DNA of 40,620 nucleotides from an uncultured Clostridia bacterium (GTDB taxonomy: Bacteria; Bacillota; Clostridia; Lachnospirales; CAG-274). The first letter of the stretch is position 1. Every line of letters begins with the position of its first letter. The notes beneath the pieces were generated by a model that was given only the letters and a program-made list of their open reading frames with translations, did no database searches and was not told where the DNA came from. Of this stretch, positions 31,743-39,886 are shown piece after piece. Both the position numbers and the translations under genes were made by a program. The stretch covers positions 1-40,620 of the forward strand of contig CANQVZ010000018.1 in the NCBI GenBank assembly GCA_947627425.1, in the 5' to 3' direction.

Positions 31743-34679
31743 ATGAAACGGTTCGGAAAATTATTTTTGACATTTCTTATATGTATAATATTTATATCGG
31801 CGGTCGCCATAGGTATCGTATATTTCAGCTTCATATCGGAGCGCATATATAAGGACAGCACGGACAATCTGGAGGAAATATACAGTCAGGTGAACCGTTC
31901 CTTCGGTATGTTTATGGAAAGAAATTGGGGTCTTTTGGACAGCTGGGACAACAGTCTGAGCCTTGCGGATGAGGACGATATAAAATTTGCGGATTTCATA
32001 GCCGATGAAAAGGAATACTGGGGCTTTTCCGATTTCTATTTTATTTCTTCCGATGGAGGCTATATATCTATTGAAGGTACAGAGGGCAAAATAGATACCG
32101 ACGAGGAATGGAGCGAGCTTATAAAAAACAAAGAGCCAATAATGAGCGAGGCATCGCCCGAGGGACAGGCTGTCACTATATTTGCCGTGCCTGCCGACAA
32201 GGGAGAGTACAAGGGCTTTGGTTACGATGCAATAGCCGTAAGCTATACCAATGCGGATATGGCAAGCTCTCTTAATGTGGATGCGTTTTCGGGAAAGGCA
32301 AACTGCTTTATAATAAATACCGACGGCAGCATACTTCTTTCCACGCAGACGGGAGGCAATATATACAGCAACTATCTTGTCTACCTCAAGGGCGCCTCGG
32401 ATCTTTCCGAAGAGGAGCTTTTGGCGCTCCAAAATGAATGGGTCAACGGCAGCAGGGGCATCATAAGGTGCAAGATAGGCGATGAAGCGCACTGTATATT
32501 GTATCAGCCCGTGAGCTACAGGGATTATATACTTTTAAGCTCTGTTCCGCAGAATGCTGTCAGCGAGGGCTTTCTTTCGGTGCAGAAGATAACCATGTAT
32601 GTTTTTGTGGCAATATTCCTGCTCATAGGCTTTGTCATAGTTGCTCTTCTCCTTATGAGAGGTCACAGCCTGTCGCGCAAGAACAGACTTGAGCTTTTGT
32701 ATCGTGACCGTATGTTTGATGTGCTTTCAAACAGCGTGGACGATTTCTTTGTAATGCTGGATGCCGAAAACTGGAGCGTAGACTATATAAGCCCCAACAT
32801 AGAAAGACTCTTGGGCATTCCCGTGGAGGAGGCCCTTAAGGATATAAGAGTGCTTGAAAAATGCGCCATAGCGGATGATGATATCGTTATTCCCGAGGGC
32901 GAACTCAAAAATATACCTCTCCAGGGCAGCAGATCGTGGGAATACGAATATGTGCACCAAGGAACGGGCGAACGCAGGTGGTACAGAATGACTATGTATC
33001 ACATGAGCATACAGGATGTCAGGAAGTATATACTCATCATGTCCGACCGCACTCAGGACCAGCAGATGAATTTGAAGCTCCGCGAGGCGCTTACCGCCGC
33101 AAGGAGTGCAAACGAGGCAAAGAGCAACTTCCTCTCAAATATGTCGCACGATATAAGAACGCCTATGAACGCCATAGTAGGCTTTTCAATGCTGCTTGAG
33201 AAAGAAGCCGAAAATCCCGACAAGGTGAGGGAATATACACGCAAGATAACGGCGTCGAGCCATCATCTTTTAAGCCTTATAAATGATGTGCTCGATATGA
33301 GCAAGATAGAGAGCGGAAAAACATCGCTCAATGTGGATCTTTTCAGTCTGCCGGAGCTTTTGGACGAGCTGAACATAATAATAATGCCTCAGGCAAAGGC
33401 TAAGAAACAGCAGTTCAGAATAAATGTACAGGGCGCGCCTCCCGAACAGCTTGTAGGCGATAAGCTCCGTCTAAATCAGATACTTATAAATCTTATGTCT
33501 AATGCCATAAAGTATACGCCCGAGGGCGGAAAGATAGACTTTAATGTTTGCGAGATACCCGGTTTGGCTCCGCAGTATGTCACCTTGCGCTTTTCCGTAT
33601 GTGACAACGGCATAGGCATGAGCGAGGAATTCATAGAAAAAGTATTCAATCCCTTCAGCAGAGAGATAAGCTCCGTCACAAATAAGGTGCAGGGCACGGG
33701 CTTGGGCATGGCCATCACCAAGAACCTTGTGGATCTCATGGGCGGCATAATAAGAGTCGACAGCAAGCAGGGCGAGGGCAGCACATTCACAGTGGAGCTT
33801 TCGTTCGTGCTCCCCGATCAGGAACATTCGGCGGAATGGTTCGCGCGCAAGGTGAGCCGTATGCTTGTAGCCGATGACGAACCGGATATATGCCTTAATA
33901 TAAAGGAGCTTATGCGCGATACGGGCGTAGATGTGGCTTTTGTCACCGACGGACAGTCTGCGGTGGATTCCGCCGTGCAGGCGCATAATGCCGGCAGCGA
34001 TTTCAGCGTTATACTTCTCGACTGGAAAATGCCCGGTATGGATGGCGTTCAGACCGCAAGGGAGATAAGAAATGCCATAGGCGAGGATGTGCCCATACTT
34101 GTGCTCACATCTCACGACTGGGAGGACATAGAGGCGGAAGCAAGACAGGCGGGCATAAATGCCTTTATGTCAAAGCCGTTCTTTGTTTCGTCATTTATAC
34201 AGACCATTGCGCCCTTGTTTGAGGATGTCGAAAAACAGAGCATACCGGAGCCTTTGACAGAGGAAAACATAATGAATGGCAAGCGTTTCCTTATTGCGGA
34301 GGACAATGAACTCAATGCGGAGATACTCACCGAGATATTGGGTATGGAGGGCGTAAGCTGTGAGCTTGCCGTAAATGGCCTTGAAGCTGTCGAAATGTTT
34401 GAACGCTCCGAGCCGGGATATTACGATATGATACTCATGGATGTACAGATGCCCGTTATGAACGGCTACGATGCCACAAGGCAGATCCGCGCTTCGGCTC
34501 ATCCCGAGGCAAGGACTATACCCATTGCCGCCATGACTGCCAATACGTTTGCCGAGGATGTGCGCAACGCTATGGATGCGGGCATGGACGGACACCTTGC
34601 AAAGCCTATAGATATGAACGCCGTAAGAGAGCTTGTTGGCAAGCTTTTGGGCGGAAAAGAAAATAAAGACCGAGACTGA
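31743..34679 (+). CDS. Hybrid sensor histidine kinase with two receiver domains
   Basis: The protein has about 978 residues. Domain order: membrane helix (about 5-25), an extracellular sensor region of Cache type (about 30-280), a second helix (about 285-307), a PAS domain (about 325-440), a HisKA dimerisation domain with H469 in S-H-D-I-R-T-P-M-N-A, and an ATPase domain (N-L-M-S-N-A-I-K-Y-T, D-N-G-I-G-M, G-T-G-L-G-M). Two receiver domains follow, with phospho-acceptors Asp760 (L-L-D-W-K-M-P) and Asp900 (L-M-D-V-Q-M-P). There is no Hpt domain, output domain or neighbouring response regulator, so the signal and target are unknown. ATG 31743 is preferred over the GTG at 31722 because the membrane helix starts right after it; its ribosome site is weak. 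Confidence 0.93.
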   Translation: MKRFGKLFLTFLICIIFISAVAIGIVYFSFISERIYKDSTDNLEEIYSQVNRSFGMFMERNWGLLDSWDNSLSLADEDDIKFADFIADEKEYWGFSDFYFISSDGGYISIEGTEGKIDTDEEWSELIKNKEPIMSEASPEGQAVTIFAVPADKGEYKGFGYDAIAVSYTNADMASSLNVDAFSGKANCFIINTDGSILLSTQTGGNIYSNYLVYLKGASDLSEEELLALQNEWVNGSRGIIRCKIGDEAHCILYQPVSYRDYILLSSVPQNAVSEGFLSVQKITMYVFVAIFLLIGFVIVALLLMRGHSLSRKNRLELLYRDRMFDVLSNSVDDFFVMLDAENWSVDYISPNIERLLGIPVEEALKDIRVLEKCAIADDDIVIPEGELKNIPLQGSRSWEYEYVHQGTGERRWYRMTMYHMSIQDVRKYILIMSDRTQDQQMNLKLREALTAARSANEAKSNFLSNMSHDIRTPMNAIVGFSMLLEKEAENPDKVREYTRKITASSHHLLSLINDVLDMSKIESGKTSLNVDLFSLPELLDELNIIIMPQAKAKKQQFRINVQGAPPEQLVGDKLRLNQILINLMSNAIKYTPEGGKIDFNVCEIPGLAPQYVTLRFSVCDNGIGMSEEFIEKVFNPFSREISSVTNKVQGTGLGMAITKNLVDLMGGIIRVDSKQGEGSTFTVELSFVLPDQEHSAEWFARKVSRMLVADDEPDICLNIKELMRDTGVDVAFVTDGQSAVDSAVQAHNAGSDFSVILLDWKMPGMDGVQTAREIRNAIGEDVPILVLTSHDWEDIEAEARQAGINAFMSKPFFVSSFIQTIAPLFEDVEKQSIPEPLTEENIMNGKRFLIAEDNELNAEILTEILGMEGVSCELAVNGLEAVEMFERSEPGYYDMILMDVQMPVMNGYDATRQIRASAHPEARTIPIAAMTANTFAEDVRNAMDAGMDGHLAKPIDMNAVRELVGKLLGGKENKDRD

Positions 34680-34746
34680 GCTTGGGAGGATATAATTATA
34701 GAATCCCATGTTTGCGGATTCTCCCGAAACGCTTGAAAAGATAAAT

Positions 34747-34775
34747 AAAAACGACCTCAATATTGGGGTCGTTTT
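34747..34775. terminator. Bidirectional terminator between the kinase and exonuclease genes
   Basis: An 11-bp stem (34748-34758 with 34765-34775, one G-T pair) with a 6-base loop has A runs on the left and TTTT on the right, between convergent genes. Confidence 0.85.
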
Positions 34776-34796
34776 AAATTACAAAAATAATGATTT

Positions 34797-35393
34797 TCAC
34801 ATAATATGCTTTGAGTTGAATATCCTCACGGGGAGCTTTTCGGGCTTTATCTTCTCAAGTACCTTTGCCGTATAATAAGCATCTCCCAGAGCGTTGTGGA
34901 ATTGCTTGTCCTCGTCTGTTTTTATTTCAAGCGCCTCAACGGCATTTTTAAGCCCTATAGTACCGCCCTTGCTGAATTTAAGATACCTTGTGGCGATCTT
35001 TTGTATGTCCACATATTCTATTATCACGGGCGGCTTCACGATGTCGTTGAATGTCACATTCCTATAAAGCGCCTTTATATCGCTGTAGCCCCATGTTCCC
35101 AGTACGGTGTCGTCTCCCAGAAAGGCTCTGAATTTCTTGTACGCCTCCGTGAAGCGCGGGGCATATATAAAGTCCTCATTCTTAAAGCCCGTTATTTTTT
35201 CCACATATGGATGTATACGGGGATAAAGAGTAGGCTTGATGTAAATATTAAATTTGTCGGAGACCTTAAAGCTCTTGTCCACCTTTACCGCTCCGATCTG
35301 TATTATCTCAAAACGACAGTCCGGGTTCGGCTCTCCGTTGCCGTCTCCGAAGTCGAATGCCTGATTGAATTCCAAATCTATTACTGTCAGCAT
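34797..35393 (-). CDS. DEDDh 3'-5' exonuclease (DnaQ-like fold)
   Basis: The protein has 198 residues. The first exonuclease motif, V-I-D-L-E-F-N-Q, puts the metal ligands Asp6 and Glu8 at the very N-terminus. The second Asp is in T-W-G-Y-S-D-I-K, and the last motif is H-N-A-L-G-D-A (His and Asp). This fits the KapD/ERI-1-like group of stand-alone exonucleases; the substrate (RNA or DNA ends) cannot be told. ATG 35393 follows TAGGAGAAAAT, with that ribosome site overlapping the upstream LysR stop. It is therefore in an operon with the LysR gene. Confidence 0.88.
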   Translation of the reverse strand: MLTVIDLEFNQAFDFGDGNGEPNPDCRFEIIQIGAVKVDKSFKVSDKFNIYIKPTLYPRIHPYVEKITGFKNEDFIYAPRFTEAYKKFRAFLGDDTVLGTWGYSDIKALYRNVTFNDIVKPPVIIEYVDIQKIATRYLKFSKGGTIGLKNAVEALEIKTDEDKQFHNALGDAYYTAKVLEKIKPEKLPVRIFNSKHIM

Positions 35394-35401
35394 ATTTTCT
35401 C

Positions 35402-36307
35402 CTATTCCGCAATAACCCTCTTTGCCGTTTCGGCAAAGGCATTTACCGCTTTGGTTCTGTATGCGCCCTCTCTGTATGCTATAACGAGCGTCCAATTGAG
35501 GTCATGAGAGAGGGTATAATATTTTGGCGGATTTGAAAGCCCCGAAAATCTTACATAGCTTTCGGGCACGAAGCTGAAGCCCATGCCTGCCGCGGAAAGT
35601 CTTAACGAGGTCTCTATGCTTGCGGTCTCCAGCAGTATTTTGGGCTTGAAGTTTTCTTTGTTGAATATGCTGTCCGCTATCTGTCTGAGCCTCTGACTTG
35701 AATGCAGCAGTATAAATTGCTCCTCCTTGAGGTCTTCAAGCCTTATCTGCGGATATTTTGCCTCTGTGTTCACACCCTTGGGCGGAACAAAGTCGGGCGG
35801 AGCGGCAATATATATGTTTTCCTTTTTTATTGCGTCATATTCTATCCCCTTAGACTTTATCGGCAGGTTGAGAAGGCAAATATCCACCTGTCCCCTCAGG
35901 AGCATATCCTCAAGCTCGGAGGAGGTTCTTTCTGTTATTATCAGCTCGATGCCGGGATATTCCTTTTTAAAAACGGGCAATATTGCGGGCAGGGGACTGT
36001 TTGCCTTTGACGGAGTCAGTCCTATGTTCACTCTGCCCATTTTAAGGTCTGATATATCCTCAAAGCTCTTTTGCATATTTGTAACTATGTTCATTATCGA
36101 TTTTACGGAATTGATATAAAGCTCTCCCTCGTATGTAAGAGAAAGAGGTATTGTGTTTCTGTCGAAAAGCGTAACTCCGAGCTGTCCCTCAAGTCTGTTT
36201 ATATACTGCGAGAGGGAGGGCTGGGATATAAAAAGCTTCTTTGCCGCCTTTGAAAAGCTTTTTTCCTCGTTTATAGCCAGCACATATTCAAATTCCTTAA
36301 GATCCAT
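35402..36307 (-). CDS. LysR-family transcriptional regulator
   Basis: The protein has 301 residues. The N-terminal winged helix is clear (A-I-N-E-E-K-S-F-S-K-A-A-K-K-L-F-I-S-Q-P-S-L-S-Q-Y-I), followed by L-E-x-Q-L-G-V-T-L-F-D-R and a C-terminal inducer-binding domain with G-R-V-N-I-G-L-T-P. It is transcribed divergently from the carboxyltransferase/Na+ pump operon, with a 149-base intergenic region. That is the usual arrangement for a LysR regulator controlling the neighbour, here with a carboxylic acid or acyl-CoA as the likely inducer (inferred). Confidence 0.94.
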   Translation of the reverse strand: MDLKEFEYVLAINEEKSFSKAAKKLFISQPSLSQYINRLEGQLGVTLFDRNTIPLSLTYEGELYINSVKSIMNIVTNMQKSFEDISDLKMGRVNIGLTPSKANSPLPAILPVFKKEYPGIELIITERTSSELEDMLLRGQVDICLLNLPIKSKGIEYDAIKKENIYIAAPPDFVPPKGVNTEAKYPQIRLEDLKEEQFILLHSSQRLRQIADSIFNKENFKPKILLETASIETSLRLSAAGMGFSFVPESYVRFSGLSNPPKYYTLSHDLNWTLVIAYREGAYRTKAVNAFAETAKRVIAE

Positions 36308-36371
36308 AAAAATTCCTCCTTATAGGAAAAGGCTTATAAATGGTATATAATAAATAGTATTTTAAATTATT

Positions 36372-36399
36372 TTGTCTTTATAGTACAATAAAATATAAT
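36372..36399 (+). promoter_or_regulatory. Promoter of the carboxyltransferase/Na+ pump operon
   Basis: -35 TTGTCT (36372-36377), a 16-base spacer and consensus -10 TATAAT (36394-36399). The AT-rich stretch at 36330-36370 just upstream is where a LysR activator would be expected to bind; I could not identify a clear T-N11-A box. Confidence 0.65.
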
Positions 36400-36456
36400 G
36401 AATTACAAGTAATTTTCAAAAATTTTTTTAAAAATTTTGCAGGAGGTCATATAAAA

Positions 36457-37836
36457 ATGAGCAGATTTGACGAAATCAATGAACTTATCGCCAAAATGCA
36501 GGAGGAGCCTTCGCAGGCTAAAAAAAGGCTTGAAGCGCTCTTTGATGAACACAGCTTTGTGGAGCTTGGTTCGTTCAATACCGATGCGGGAGTTGTCACG
36601 GGCTACGGCACGATAGAGGGCAAGCTCTGCTACGCTTATTCGCAGGAGGGCGTTGTCAATGAAAAGCACGCCAAGAAGATAGCGGACTGCTATACTCTTG
36701 CTCTTAAAATGGGCTGTCCGGTCATAGCCGTTATGGATTCTGCGGGCATTGCCCTTGAGGACGGCTTTTCGACAATGGATTCCTTCGGCGTTATGTTCAA
36801 GTCACAGTCGGCGGCAAGCGGAGTTATACCGCAGATAAGTATAGTTGTCGGCAACTGTCTCGGCATAAGTACATTTCTGCCCACACTTTCGGACTTTGTC
36901 ATAATGTCCGAGGAAAATGCAAAGCTCTTTATGCTTAGCCCCTCCATATATGCGGGACTTGACGGCAAGGCTTCAAGCTATGAGGACATAGGCGGAGCCG
37001 AGGCTCTTTCCGCAAAGGGACTTGTACACTTTGAGTGCGCAAATGAAAAAGCCTGCTATGAAAAGGCAAGAGAGCTTATAGACCTTCTGCCCTCAAATAA
37101 CCTTGAGGAATACAGCATAAAGGAAACAACGGACGACCTCAACAGAACGGACGAGGCGCTCAACGCCATAGTGCCCGAGGATAACAAAACTCCCGTGGAC
37201 ATGAAGGCTATAATACGCTCTGTTGCAGACAACAATAAGTTTACGGAGGTAAGCGAGCACAATGCGCAGAATGTCGTTACGGGCTTTGTAAGGCTTGACG
37301 GCATTACAACGGGTATAATAGCCAATCAGGGGCTTATAGATATAGACGGAGTGAAGAAGGCGGGAGAGTTTGTCAATATATGCGATGCCTTCAACATCCC
37401 ACTTGTCACATTTACAGATGTGGAGGGCTACAGCCGTCTGCATATAGATGAGCAGAGCGATGTAATAAAATACAGCGCAAAGCTTGCCTTTGCTTTTGCA
37501 AACGCCACCGTGCCCAAGATAAATGTAGTAATAAGAAACGGCATAGGCAATGCCTTCCTTGTTATGAATTCAAAGCACATAGGCGCGGATATAGTTTACG
37601 CTTGGCCCTCGGCAAGCATAGCACTTGTGAGCAAGGAGGCGGCAACAAGGGTAATAAATATCCCCGAGGCGAGATTCAACGAGATATCAACGCCCTATAA
37701 GATAGCCTCCGACGGCTATATAGACGCCGTTATTATTCCCGCAACTACCAGAAAGAGAATACTCATAGCCCTTGAAATGCTTCTCACAAAGAGAGAAAAC
37801 ATAGTTGCAAAGAAGCATTCAAGCATTGAATTTTAA
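36457..37836 (+). CDS. Biotin-dependent acyl-CoA carboxyltransferase subunit, MmdA-like and divergent
   Basis: The protein has 459 residues, shorter than the roughly 510 of typical MmdA/PccB. Two crotonase-like halves are visible: V-V-T-G-Y-G-T-I-E-G-K-L near residue 50 and V-V-T-G-F-V-R-L-D-G near residue 275. The usual oxyanion loops are altered: the normal S-G-G-A-R reads S-A-G-I (residues 95-98), and the second G-G-A-Y reads G-N-A-F (residues 364-367). The C-terminal P-Y-x-x-A-x-x-G-Y-I-D-x-V-I is kept. The family moves CO2 between carboxybiotin and an acyl-CoA; the substrate is uncertain. It heads the operon with oadG-, biotin carrier-, oadB- and oadA-like genes. ATG 36457 follows AGGAGGTCAT. 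Confidence 0.88.
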   Translation: MSRFDEINELIAKMQEEPSQAKKRLEALFDEHSFVELGSFNTDAGVVTGYGTIEGKLCYAYSQEGVVNEKHAKKIADCYTLALKMGCPVIAVMDSAGIALEDGFSTMDSFGVMFKSQSAASGVIPQISIVVGNCLGISTFLPTLSDFVIMSEENAKLFMLSPSIYAGLDGKASSYEDIGGAEALSAKGLVHFECANEKACYEKARELIDLLPSNNLEEYSIKETTDDLNRTDEALNAIVPEDNKTPVDMKAIIRSVADNNKFTEVSEHNAQNVVTGFVRLDGITTGIIANQGLIDIDGVKKAGEFVNICDAFNIPLVTFTDVEGYSRLHIDEQSDVIKYSAKLAFAFANATVPKINVVIRNGIGNAFLVMNSKHIGADIVYAWPSASIALVSKEAATRVINIPEARFNEISTPYKIASDGYIDAVIIPATTRKRILIALEMLLTKRENIVAKKHSSIEF

Positions 37837-37848
37837 GAGGTGACATAT

Positions 37849-38214
37849 ATGGAAATGGTTCTTACAGAGGGTCTCATGGTCACTATACTGGGCTTCTCCA
37901 CCGTATTTTTGGTGCTTATATTCATAAGCATAATACTTGCGGTTTTCGGCAAGATAGCCAACAATGCCTCAAAGACGGCAAAGACTGATGAAAGATCCGT
38001 AAAGGCTGTCCCCGCCGCCCCCGCAAAAAAGGCAGAGAGCACAGAGGACATATCGGAGCTTATAGCGGTGATAACAGCCGCCATAGTCGCAAGCGAGAAA
38101 GAAAAGGGCAATACGGACATAGGTCCCGACAAGCTTGTTGTCAGAAGCTTGAGAAAGATAAATTCATGGAACAAGGAAACTATATATGAACAGCAGCACA
38201 GTTCATTGCTTTAA
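37849..38214 (+). CDS. Sodium pump decarboxylase gamma subunit (OadG family)
   Basis: The protein has 121 residues: one N-terminal membrane helix (about 7-33, with G-F-S-T-V-F-L-V-L), an Ala/Pro/Lys linker, and a C-terminal segment with I-A-V-I-T-A-A-I-V-A-S and the W-N-K-E-T-I end. It anchors the soluble carboxyltransferase and biotin carrier to the membrane beta subunit. ATG 37849 follows AAGAGGTGACAT, directly after the upstream stop; the GTG three codons upstream is part of that ribosome site. Confidence 0.85.
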   Translation: MEMVLTEGLMVTILGFSTVFLVLIFISIILAVFGKIANNASKTAKTDERSVKAVPAAPAKKAESTEDISELIAVITAAIVASEKEKGNTDIGPDKLVVRSLRKINSWNKETIYEQQHSSLL

Positions 38215-38235
38215 TTTCAGGGAGGAAATACAGAT

Positions 38236-38619
38236 ATGAAAAATTACAGAATAACGGTTAACGGAAACACATACGATGTTCAGGTAGAGGAGCTTGGCGC
38301 AGCGGCACAGAGCGCGAGCGTCCAGAGTGCGGCTACGGCGCCTGCGGCACAGAGTGCGAGCGTTCAGAGCGCAGCTCCCGCACCCGCGGCACAGAGCGCA
38401 GAGGGTACGCCCGTAAATGCACCCATGCCCGGCAACATACTTGACATAAAGGTAAATGTGGGCGACAGCGTAGCTGCCGAGCAGGTCGTTGTTGTGCTTG
38501 AAGCAATGAAGATGGAAAACGACATAGTTACTCCCGTTGCGGGCAAGGTCACTGCCATCAATGTATCTAAGGGTCAGGCAGTGAACTCCGGCGATGTACT
38601 TATAACTGTTGCAGGTTAA
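38236..38619 (+). CDS. Biotin carboxyl carrier protein
   Basis: The protein has 127 residues. An N-terminal Y-R-I-T-V-N-G-x-x-Y-D-V-x-V segment, as in 1.3S/MmdC-type carriers, is followed by an Ala/Ser/Gln/Pro hinge with a 14-residue repeat present twice. The C-terminal biotinyl domain has the biotinylation site E-A-M-K-M-E-N (Lys92) and a preceding P-M-P-G-N-I. It carries CO2 between carboxyltransferase and decarboxylase subunits. It lies 21 bases after the gamma subunit gene. Confidence 0.95.
   Translation: MKNYRITVNGNTYDVQVEELGAAAQSASVQSAATAPAAQSASVQSAAPAPAAQSAEGTPVNAPMPGNILDIKVNVGDSVAAEQVVVVLEAMKMENDIVTPVAGKVTAINVSKGQAVNSGDVLITVAG
38308..38391 (+). repeat. Duplicated 42-bp unit in the biotin carrier hinge
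   Basis: Two consecutive copies encode A-A-Q-S-A-S-V-Q-S-A-A-[TP]-A-P within the flexible hinge. The copies differ at a few, mostly silent, positions. Confidence 0.75.
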
Positions 38620-38643
38620 TGATCCCGTAGGAGGAAAAGCTTT

Positions 38644-39870
38644 ATGTTTGCTATGTTAGGTGACGCTGTGCTTGACTTCCTGTCAAATTCAGGCTTTGCA
38701 CAGTTCTTTATAGGAGATAATTACAAATTTCTTATAATGATCGCGGTATCACTTTTCTTCATGTACCTTGCGATCGCTAAAAAATTCGAGCCTCTTTTGC
38801 TTCTGCCCATTTCATTCGGTATGCTTCTTGCAAACCTTCCCAACAGCGGACTTATGAATGAGCCCATAAAAGAGCTTATAAATGTTATCGGTATAGATAT
38901 GGAATCACAGATGCCCATGCTTGCGCAGGTGCCGGGCGAGACCGTTACAAACGGCGGACTTCTTTGGTATATATTCCAGGGTGATGCTCTCGGCATATTC
39001 CCGCCGCTCATATTCATGGGCGTGGGCGCTCTTACGGATTTCGGTCCCCTTATAGCCAATCCCAAGAGCCTCATACTCGGCGCTGCGGCGCAGTTCGGTA
39101 TATTCGCAGCCTTTATGGGCGCTCTTGCCCTGGGCTTCACTCCCGAACAGGCGGCGTCCATAGGCATCATAGGCGGAGCAGACGGACCTACGGCTATATT
39201 CACAGCCACACAGCTTGCTCCACAGCTGCTTTCCAGAATAACGGTCGCAGCTTATTCATACATGGCGCTCATTCCCATCATTCAGCCGCCTATAATGAGA
39301 CTTCTTACCACCAAGAAGGAAAGAATGATAAAAATGGAGCAGTTAAGGCCCGTATCTCAGAGGGAAAAGATACTTTTCCCCATAATCACGGCTATGCTCG
39401 TTATACTTATACTGCCCGATACGGCTTCGCTTATAGGTATGCTCATGCTCGGCAATCTCTTCAGAGAATCGGGCGTTACACAAAAGCTTGCTGTTCATGC
39501 GTCCGAAGCCCTTATGTACTGCGTCAGCATATTTATAGGCATAAGCGTGGGCGCTACCACAAGGGCAGACCAGTTCTTACAGCTTGAAACGATAAAGATA
39601 CTTGTTCTCGGACTTGCCGCTTTTGCGTTTTCTACGGCGGCAGGCGTTATATTCGGCAAGATAATGTGCAAGCTTACGGGAGGAAAGGTCAATCCTCTTA
39701 TAGGCGCTGCGGGCGTGTCCGCTGTTCCTATGGCGGCAAGAGTTGCCCAGAAGGTCGGACAGGAGGAAAATCCCAACAACTACCTTCTTATGCACGCTAT
39801 GGGTCCCAATGTTGCTGGCGTTATAGGCTCGGCAATAGCGGCAGGCATTTTCTTATCACTTTACAGATAA
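38644..39870 (+). CDS. Na+-translocating decarboxylase beta subunit (OadB/MmdB/GcdB family)
   Basis: The protein has 408 residues with about ten membrane helices. It decarboxylates carboxybiotin and couples this to Na+ export. The signature [13 protein letters not shown] contains the Na+-pathway Asp180, and the C-terminal [15 protein letters not shown] is typical. Further conserved stretches are [14 protein letters not shown] and [13 protein letters not shown]. It lies 24 bases after the carrier gene, with a GGAGGAAAAGC ribosome site. Confidence 0.95.
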   Translation: MFAMLGDAVLDFLSNSGFAQFFIGDNYKFLIMIAVSLFFMYLAIAKKFEPLLLLPISFGMLLANLPNSGLMNEPIKELINVIGIDMESQMPMLAQVPGETVTNGGLLWYIFQGDALGIFPPLIFMGVGALTDFGPLIANPKSLILGAAAQFGIFAAFMGALALGFTPEQAASIGIIGGADGPTAIFTATQLAPQLLSRITVAAYSYMALIPIIQPPIMRLLTTKKERMIKMEQLRPVSQREKILFPIITAMLVILILPDTASLIGMLMLGNLFRESGVTQKLAVHASEALMYCVSIFIGISVGATTRADQFLQLETIKILVLGLAAFAFSTAAGVIFGKIMCKLTGGKVNPLIGAAGVSAVPMAARVAQKVGQEENPNNYLLMHAMGPNVAGVIGSAIAAGIFLSLYR

Positions 39871-39886
39871 AAGGGAGGTTATATTT

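Noticed and set aside
34709..34865. Small plus-strand open frame after the kinase gene
   Set aside because: It runs through the terminator hairpin into the antisense of the exonuclease gene and has no correctly spaced ribosome site.
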